This document shows positions 31,297-36,548 of a DNA stretch of 36,548 nucleotides, in pieces. Each line of letters starts with the position of its first letter. The stretch's first letter is position 1. The position numbers and the translations under genes were made by a program. A model generated the notes under the pieces. It was given only the letters and a program-made list of their open reading frames with translations. It was not told the origin of the DNA and did not search any database. Where the stretch lies: contig JAPFBP010000009.1 in the NCBI GenBank assembly GCA_029250275.1, positions 1-36,548 on the forward strand, read 5' to 3'. This stretch comes from Candidatus Nitrosopumilus sp. (GTDB lineage Archaea; Thermoproteota; Nitrososphaeria; Nitrososphaerales; Nitrosopumilaceae).

Positions 31297-34102
31297 ATTG
31301 AAAATTAGAGGTGCACGACATCATAATTTAAAAAATTTAGATATTGATATTCCAAAAAATAAATTAGTTGTAATTAGTGGATTATCTGGTTCTGGAAAAT
31401 CTACTCTAGCATTTGATACTATCTATGCTGAAGGACAGAGAAGATATGTTGAATCTCTTTCCTCATATGCTCGTCAATTTTTAGAGATGATGGATAAACC
31501 TGATGTCGATTCAATTGAAGGACTTTCTCCCGCAATTGCCATACAACAAAAAACTACCAGTAAAAATCCTCGTTCCACTGTTGGAACTACTACAGAAATT
31601 TATGATTACATGAGATTGTTATTTGCAAGAATTGGTATTCCTTATTGTACTAATTGTGGACGTAAAGTATCTACCCAGTCAATAGAACGAATATGTGATT
31701 CTGTTCTCAAAGATTTTTTAGGGGAAAAAATCTTCATTTTGGCTCCTATTGTTCAGAGAAAAAAGGGAACATATGAGAAATTATTTGAACAAATCAAAAA
31801 GGATGGATATTCTAGAATACGCCTAAATGGTGAAATTTTGAGCCTTGATGATGACATTCCTCCTCTTGATAGGCAAAAATGGCACAATATTGAGATTGTA
31901 GTTGATAGAATTATTGCTGAAAAATCTGAGAGATCAAGACTCTTTGAAGCCATACAAACTGCAATCAAAGCCTCTAAAGGTGATGTGATGATTGCAATTG
32001 AGAAATCTGAAAAGATTTTCTCGCAAAATAATGCATGTCCTTATTGTGGATTAACTGTAGGTGAATTAGAACCAAGATCTTTTTCATTTAATTCTCCTTT
32101 TGGTATGTGTAAAACATGTAATGGTTTGGGAGTAAAGATGGAGTTTGATGAAGATTTGGTTGTACCTGATAAAACTAAATCTATTTTGGATGGTGCAATT
32201 GTTCCTTGGAGTGGACGATTTTCTGCATTCAGACGTCAAGCATTAAGAGCAGTAGGTAAAAAATTTGGTTTTGATTTAATGACTCCTTTTGATAAAATAA
32301 AACCCAAACATCTTAAAATAATTTTACATGGTACAGATGATTTAATTGATTTTACATATCGTTCAAAATCTGGAGATTCTTCTTGGCAATCTACAAATAC
32401 GTTTGAAGGTGTTTTATCTAATTTGCAACGAACTTTTATGGAAACTGATTCTGAATCAAAAAGAGAATGGTTAAAACAATTCATGCGAGATACTCCTTGT
32501 AATTCATGCAACGGTAAAAAATTAAAACCTGAATCACTTGCAGTTAAAATTAATGAAAACGGAATAATTGATGTATGTGATATGTCTATTGATCATTGTT
32601 ACGATTTTTTTTCTTCACTGAAATTAACTGAAAATGAACAATATATTGCAAGAGATGTTCTAAAAGAGATTAGAGAACGTCTTGAATTTTTAATGAATGT
32701 TGGATTAAATTATTTGACATTGAATAGATTAAGTTCAACATTATCTGGTGGTGAATCACAACGAATTAGATTGGCAACTCAGATTGGTTCTAATTTAACT
32801 GGAGTATTATATGTGCTTGATGAACCTACAATTGGATTACATCAACGAGATAATGCTCGACTAATTAAAACGCTAAATAAGCTACGAAATCTGGGAAATA
32901 CAGTCATTGTTGTAGAGCATGACGAAGAGGTTATACGAAATTCAGACTGGATTATAGATTTAGGTCCGGGTGCAGGTGTACATGGAGGAAACGTTGTTTT
33001 TGAAGGTACTGTAAATCAAATTCTTAAAGATAACAAATCTGTAACTGGTGCATATCTGAAAGATAATTCATTAATTAATTTAGTTGATAAAATTCGTAAT
33101 CGTTCAGGTTCTCTGATTATAAAAAAAGCTTCTGAAAATAATTTAAAAGATATTGATGTTGAAATTCCTTTGGGTCTTTTTGTTTCTGTAACTGGAGTTT
33201 CTGGTTCTGGAAAATCCACTCTGATTAATGATGTTCTGTTAAAAACATTAGAAAATCATTTTTACAAATCCAATGTCAGGTCTGGTGTTCATAAGGAAAT
33301 TTCAGGTTTGGAAAATATCGATAAAGTAATTGCCATAGATCAATCCCCTATTGGTAGAACTCCACGTTCAAATCCTGCAACTTACATTGGTGCTTTTACC
33401 CCTATTAGAGAACTTTATGCAAATACTGCATTATCAAAAGAACGTGGATATGCACCAGGTCAATTCTCATTTAATGTTGCTATTGGTAGATGTTTTGCAT
33501 GTGATGGAGATGGTGTAAAGCAAATTGAAATGCAGTTTTTGTCTGATGTCTATGTAAAATGTGATGAATGTAAAGGAAAAAGATACAACACTGAAACTTT
33601 ATCTGTATTGTATAAAGGGAAAAATATTTCTGATATTTTAGATATGACTGTTTATGAGGCATTAAATTTCTTTGAGAATATTCCTACAATAAAACGAACT
33701 TTGCAAACTATGTATGATGTTGGATTAGGATATATCAAACTTGGACAATCCTCTACCACTTTATCTGGAGGTGAGGCTCAAAGAGTTAAACTTGCATCAG
33801 AACTATCAAAACGAGGAACTGGAAAAACACTTTACATTTTAGATGAGCCTACAACGGGTTTACATTTTGCAGATGTTCAAAAATTATTAGATGTCATTAA
33901 TCGTCTAGTAAACTTGGGAAATACTGTGGTTGTAATTGAACATAACATGGATGTTATCAAAAATTCTGATTGGATAATTGATCTTGGTCCTGAAGGTGGT
34001 GATGAAGGCGGTAAAGTTGTGGCTACTGGCACTCCAAAAGATGTTGCAAAAGCACCTGGAAGTTACACTGGAACGTATTTGAAGAAATTATTAAAAAAAT
34101 GA
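31283..34102 (+). CDS. uvrA: Excinuclease ABC subunit A (UvrA)
   Basis: A 939-residue ABC-type ATPase that finds DNA lesions and loads UvrB. Two Walker A sites are visible, GLSGSGKST (residues 33-41) and GVSGSGKST (near 638-646). Two ABC signatures, TLSGGESQRI and TLSGGEAQRV, precede LYVLDEPTIGL and LYILDEPTTGL. Zinc sites are CTNCG near 118, CPYCG...CKTCNG near 250-280, and CFACDGDG...CDECKGK near 737-763. The ATG at 31283 is preferred over a TTG four codons upstream. It overlaps uvrB by 14 bases, and uvrC overlaps it by ATGA. Length is that of bacterial UvrA. Confidence 0.98.
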   Translation: MTENKLKIRGARHHNLKNLDIDIPKNKLVVISGLSGSGKSTLAFDTIYAEGQRRYVESLSSYARQFLEMMDKPDVDSIEGLSPAIAIQQKTTSKNPRSTVGTTTEIYDYMRLLFARIGIPYCTNCGRKVSTQSIERICDSVLKDFLGEKIFILAPIVQRKKGTYEKLFEQIKKDGYSRIRLNGEILSLDDDIPPLDRQKWHNIEIVVDRIIAEKSERSRLFEAIQTAIKASKGDVMIAIEKSEKIFSQNNACPYCGLTVGELEPRSFSFNSPFGMCKTCNGLGVKMEFDEDLVVPDKTKSILDGAIVPWSGRFSAFRRQALRAVGKKFGFDLMTPFDKIKPKHLKIILHGTDDLIDFTYRSKSGDSSWQSTNTFEGVLSNLQRTFMETDSESKREWLKQFMRDTPCNSCNGKKLKPESLAVKINENGIIDVCDMSIDHCYDFFSSLKLTENEQYIARDVLKEIRERLEFLMNVGLNYLTLNRLSSTLSGGESQRIRLATQIGSNLTGVLYVLDEPTIGLHQRDNARLIKTLNKLRNLGNTVIVVEHDEEVIRNSDWIIDLGPGAGVHGGNVVFEGTVNQILKDNKSVTGAYLKDNSLINLVDKIRNRSGSLIIKKASENNLKDIDVEIPLGLFVSVTGVSGSGKSTLINDVLLKTLENHFYKSNVRSGVHKEISGLENIDKVIAIDQSPIGRTPRSNPATYIGAFTPIRELYANTALSKERGYAPGQFSFNVAIGRCFACDGDGVKQIEMQFLSDVYVKCDECKGKRYNTETLSVLYKGKNISDILDMTVYEALNFFENIPTIKRTLQTMYDVGLGYIKLGQSSTTLSGGEAQRVKLASELSKRGTGKTLYILDEPTTGLHFADVQKLLDVINRLVNLGNTVVVIEHNMDVIKNSDWIIDLGPEGGDEGGKVVATGTPKDVAKAPGSYTGTYLKKLLKK

Positions 34103-35685
34103 CTTTTAATATTTCAAAAATTATCCTCCCTACTGATCCTGGAATTTATTTGATGAGGGATTCTGATGGGAATATTATCTATATTGGCAAAGCAAAGAAT
34201 TTGAAAAATAGGGTCAAGTCTTATTTTAATCAAAACCAAAATTATAAAACTCAGAAATTAGTTGAAAATATTTCTGACATTGAATTTGTTTTAACTGATA
34301 ATGAAAGTGAAGCATTTCTTTTAGAATCAAATATGATCAAAAAGTATAGACCTCGATTTAATATTGAATTAAAAGATCAACAAAGATACACCTATCTTAG
34401 AATCTCTGATGAAAAATTTCCTAGACTGTTGGTTTCAAGAAGAACTAGAGATGGAAAATTTCTGGGCAAGGGAAAAACTTTTGGTCCATTTACTCAAGGT
34501 AGTTCAAAATTACTTACAATCGGTACTTTGAGAAAGGCATTTCAAATACGAATTTGTAAAACTCTTCCAAAAAAAGTTTGTTTAGAATATCATTTAGGAA
34601 ATTGTGAGGGCCCATGTGAATTCAAAGATGCACAAGACAGATACCATAAACATGTTGCAGCATTAGAAGATGTACTCAAAGGGAAAAATAAAACTAAAGT
34701 TTTTACAAAAAAATTAGAAGAAGAAATGCAGCAAGCCGCAGAATCCCAACAATTTGAGCGTGCAAAAGATATTCGTGACACGTTGATTAGGCTTGGTAGT
34801 TTACAAACTAAACAAAAAATGGAATATATTGAAAATTCTGATGAAGAATATTTCGGTATATGTATACAAGAACAATCTGCTGCTGTAATGAATTTTAGAA
34901 TGATTAATGGTGTGATTAGAGATAGTGATAAATTCTTTTTTGATTTGGTTGGAGATAATTCATTTTCAAATTTCTTGTTTCAGTATTATTCCACACATCC
35001 AATTCCAAAATTTATTCTGGTTAGTGAATTACCTGAGAATCAAAAATTATTAGAATCATTACTTTCAGAACAGTCAGGATTTAATGTTCAAATTTTATCC
35101 CCTACAAAAGGCAAGAAAAAAGACATTATTCATCTAATTTTGAAAAATATCAAATTAATTCATTCAAAAGGAGGAGACCCTGGATTGGTTGAATTAAAAG
35201 AAATTCTAAATTTGGATGTCATTCCAAATATCATTGAATGCTTTGATATTTCTAACCACGGTGAAGAATTTGCAGTTGGTTCAATGTCAAGATTTGTTGG
35301 CGGCATTCCTAATAAATCTGGATATCGAAAATTCAAAATAAAAACAATTTCGGGACGAGATGATTTTGCAATGATTGAAGAAATTGTTAAGAGACGATAC
35401 TATCGATTACTGGAGGAAAATTCTGAACTTCCTGATTTAATTGTGATTGACGGTGGTAAAGGACAATTAAGTTCTGCAATTAATGCTTTAGAATCACTTG
35501 GTTTGAATTTACCTTGTATATCTTTGGCTAAAGAAAACGAAGAAGTCTATTTACCTAAAAATAAAAATCCAATCATAATTCCAAAATACAAAGCATCTCT
35601 AAAAATTTTACAATATGCTAGAGATGAAACTCATCGATTTGGTGTGGCATATAATAGAGCGATAAGGAAAAATAAAATAAAATAA
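34099..35685 (+). CDS. uvrC: Excinuclease ABC subunit C (UvrC)
   Basis: A 528-residue endonuclease subunit making both incisions around a lesion. The N-terminal GIY-YIG nuclease shows GIYLMRD and IIYIGKAKNLKNRV (residues 15-39) with the catalytic Arg38. A cysteine region (ICKTLPKKVCLEYHLGNCEG-PC, about 154-174) and a UVR motif (FERAKDIRDTLIRLG) follow. The RNase H-like nuclease shows ECFDISNHGEEFAVGS near 380, VIDGGKGQL near 450 and ARDETHRFGVAYNR near 506. It ends right there: the C-terminal helix-hairpin-helix pair of bacterial UvrC (about 600 residues) is missing. It overlaps uvrA by 4 bases. Confidence 0.96.
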   Translation: MTFNISKIILPTDPGIYLMRDSDGNIIYIGKAKNLKNRVKSYFNQNQNYKTQKLVENISDIEFVLTDNESEAFLLESNMIKKYRPRFNIELKDQQRYTYLRISDEKFPRLLVSRRTRDGKFLGKGKTFGPFTQGSSKLLTIGTLRKAFQIRICKTLPKKVCLEYHLGNCEGPCEFKDAQDRYHKHVAALEDVLKGKNKTKVFTKKLEEEMQQAAESQQFERAKDIRDTLIRLGSLQTKQKMEYIENSDEEYFGICIQEQSAAVMNFRMINGVIRDSDKFFFDLVGDNSFSNFLFQYYSTHPIPKFILVSELPENQKLLESLLSEQSGFNVQILSPTKGKKKDIIHLILKNIKLIHSKGGDPGLVELKEILNLDVIPNIIECFDISNHGEEFAVGSMSRFVGGIPNKSGYRKFKIKTISGRDDFAMIEEIVKRRYYRLLEENSELPDLIVIDGGKGQLSSAINALESLGLNLPCISLAKENEEVYLPKNKNPIIIPKYKASLKILQYARDETHRFGVAYNRAIRKNKIK

Positions 35686-35704
35686 GAAAAAAGGATTTTT
35701 TTTA

Positions 35705-36286
35705 TTAGTTCACTGTAACACTGCCAGTCATCCATGGATGAACCATACAGAAGTAATCGTAACTGCCTGCGTCATTAAAGGTAAATGCAAAAGATGCACT
35801 TGCCATGACTAGACTGCTATCAAATACGCCAGATGGGCCATTTGCTGGACTACCGCCAGTTACTGTATGTGCTGCTGTGTCGACATTCATCCATTCTACT
35901 TTATCTCCAGCATTAATTGTGATGTCTGCTGGTGAGAAACATGAATTCTTTTCTTCACATCCTGGAACTGAAGTACCTTTTGGCATATCAACACTATGTG
36001 TTGTTGGTCCTGTTGGTTTATCCATCGTGGTTTCTTTTTCATTAGTTACCTCGATGCTAACTTCATCTTCAATTACTACAGCTTCTTTCTCCTCCATATC
36101 TCCAGATTTCACTTTTTCAGAAATATCTGCACCAAATTGATCTGCCTGAGTTTTTGTTGGAACAGAAGATACTGGAGTTGTATTTGTTGGAGTGTCTTGA
36201 ACTGCACCCATAGAGACTGCAATTCCTAAAAATATAGCTGTAATTGCAATTGCAATTACCATTCCAGCTTTGTCTAAACTTATCAT
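35705..36286 (-). CDS. Exported plastocyanin-like copper protein
   Basis: A 193-residue protein with an uncleaved or cleaved signal helix at about residues 8-30, a long acidic and Thr-rich linker to about 95, and a C-terminal cupredoxin domain. Type 1 copper ligands fit His in DTAAHTVTGG (about 140) and the C-terminal Y-F-C-M-V-H-P-W-M: Cys, His three residues on and Met three after. An extra Cys pair (GCEEKNSC, about 109-116) may be a disulfide. The organism group relies on such copper proteins for electron transfer at the cell surface. Before the ATG there is a TATA-like region overlapping an inverted repeat. The linker may be a spacer. Confidence 0.92.
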   Translation of the reverse strand: MISLDKAGMVIAIAITAIFLGIAVSMGAVQDTPTNTTPVSSVPTKTQADQFGADISEKVKSGDMEEKEAVVIEDEVSIEVTNEKETTMDKPTGPTTHSVDMPKGTSVPGCEEKNSCFSPADITINAGDKVEWMNVDTAAHTVTGGSPANGPSGVFDSSLVMASASFAFTFNDAGSYDYFCMVHPWMTGSVTVN

Positions 36287-36298
36287 AATTGATCTATG

Positions 36299-36316
36299 AT
36301 TTACTGTATAGTAAAT
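36299..36316. repeat. Inverted repeat in the plastocyanin-like promoter
   Basis: ATTTACT-GTAT-AGTAAAT has 7-bp arms around a 4-nt centre. On the coding strand it overlaps the expected TATA position, about 13-30 bp before the ATG (36286). The same arms and flanks occur at 27351-27372 before another gene. It could be a regulator site, or a TATA element that is symmetric by chance. Confidence 0.45.
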
Positions 36317-36425
36317 AAATCTAATTGTTGAAAATATGAATAATTTAAAATTTTTACACCTCAGGAATTATTCCTCTAATTATTAAAATAACCAAAAATA
36401 TAATTTTCAAAATATCATTTTTCGG

Positions 36426-36548
36426 CTACCTAGAAATCATCTGCAAAACAACAGAAATTAGACACATTCTGTGACAATTGTAAGCCAAAATTCGATACAG
36501 TAATTCTTTTGTCTTCATGGAAGGGTAATACGATTTAGTCTCAGATCC
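36426..36548 (-). CDS. C-terminal end of a probable transposase (partial)
   Basis: The minus strand from the right edge is open for 40 codons to a TAG at 36428-36426. It reads GSETKSYYPSMKTKELLYRI and continues LAYNCHRMC. The combination of a Glu-Thr-Lys, basic residues, then a hydrophobic helix with L-x-Y-N-x-H-R is a usual tail of DDE transposases of the IS4/IS5 kind. The gene continues off the window. Between it and the plastocyanin-like gene are about 110 bp with AT-rich sequence, where an IS end should lie if the call is right. The family call rests on a short stretch. Confidence 0.4.
   Translation of the reverse strand, partial: GSETKSYYPSMKTKELLYRILAYNCHRMCLISVVLQMISR

Noticed and set aside
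36541-36548. TCAGATCC at the right edge matches part of the T arm of tRNA-Thr (GTTCAGATCCC)
   Set aside because: Eight bases at the window edge are expected by chance; no longer match can be seen, so no attachment-site claim.
1-36548. CRISPR array, prophage or defence island
   Set aside because: No regularly spaced repeats, cas-like genes, phage structural genes or known defence domains were seen; the gene content is mostly housekeeping.

Overview
The window looks like a chromosomal segment of a marine ammonia-oxidising archaeon close to Nitrosopumilus (Nitrososphaerota). The evidence is an AT-rich base composition, archaeal core genes (TFB, TBP, ribosomal protein L40e, archaeal-type tRNAs), TATA boxes about 25-30 bp upstream of many start codons as expected for leaderless transcripts, frequent TTG/GTG starts, secreted plastocyanin-like proteins, and carbon-metabolism genes of the kind this group uses (succinyl-CoA synthetase, a short iron-type alcohol dehydrogenase, glycerate 2-kinase). 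No amo, nitrite or ammonium transport genes are present. I saw no CRISPR array and no rRNA. The only sign of a mobile element is a probable transposase end at the right edge, plus a weak integrase-like scrap near the left edge.

Layout. 1-1.6 kb: start of a leftward gene, tRNA-Thr(TGT), an integrase-like fragment, a zinc-ribbon/TM2 membrane protein with a frameshifted zinc-ribbon tail, and a small membrane protein. 1.7-6 kb: pyruvoyl arginine decarboxylase, two membrane or secreted proteins of unknown role, a candidate structured RNA at about 4141-4203, and oligopeptidase PepF. 6.2-7.7 kb: the basal transcription pair TFB-TBP. 8-11.8 kb: inorganic pyrophosphatase, a secreted protein, zinc-ribbon proteins, a four-CBS protein, tRNA-Val(CAC) with a 20-nt insertion, and a small acidic protein. 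11.8-18.3 kb, all leftward: L40e, SucD-SucC, an unknown protein, a Dps/ferritin-like protein and IleRS. 18.4-22.4 kb: purine and one-carbon genes (purD, folD, 5-formyl-THF cyclo-ligase, purN) around a monooxygenase-like/cupin pair. 22.4-28.5 kb: an MBL-fold nuclease-like protein, a Cys-rich two-gene unit, glycerate kinase and the alcohol dehydrogenase diverging from one shared promoter, a luciferase-like oxidoreductase and several small proteins. 28.5-35.7 kb: a flavin-binding protein and the nucleotide excision repair operon uvrB-uvrA-uvrC. 35.7-36.5 kb: a plastocyanin-like protein and the transposase fragment.

Functional links. FolD and the cyclo-ligase feed the folate one-carbon pool used by PurN, with PurD alongside. 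SucCD, the alcohol dehydrogenase and glycerate kinase fit the central carbon metabolism of a 3-hydroxypropionate/4-hydroxybutyrate autotroph. UvrBAC is a bacterial-type repair system overlapping end to end. The most unusual items are an overlapping pair of small Cys-rich genes sharing a C-x4-C-x-C/H pattern (one encodes a 34-residue microprotein), a GC-rich 12-bp hairpin behind its own TATA box, the insertion in the tRNA-Val variable region, a TATA box centred between two divergent leaderless starts, and a near-identical split palindrome upstream of both the plastocyanin-like gene and an unrelated small gene.
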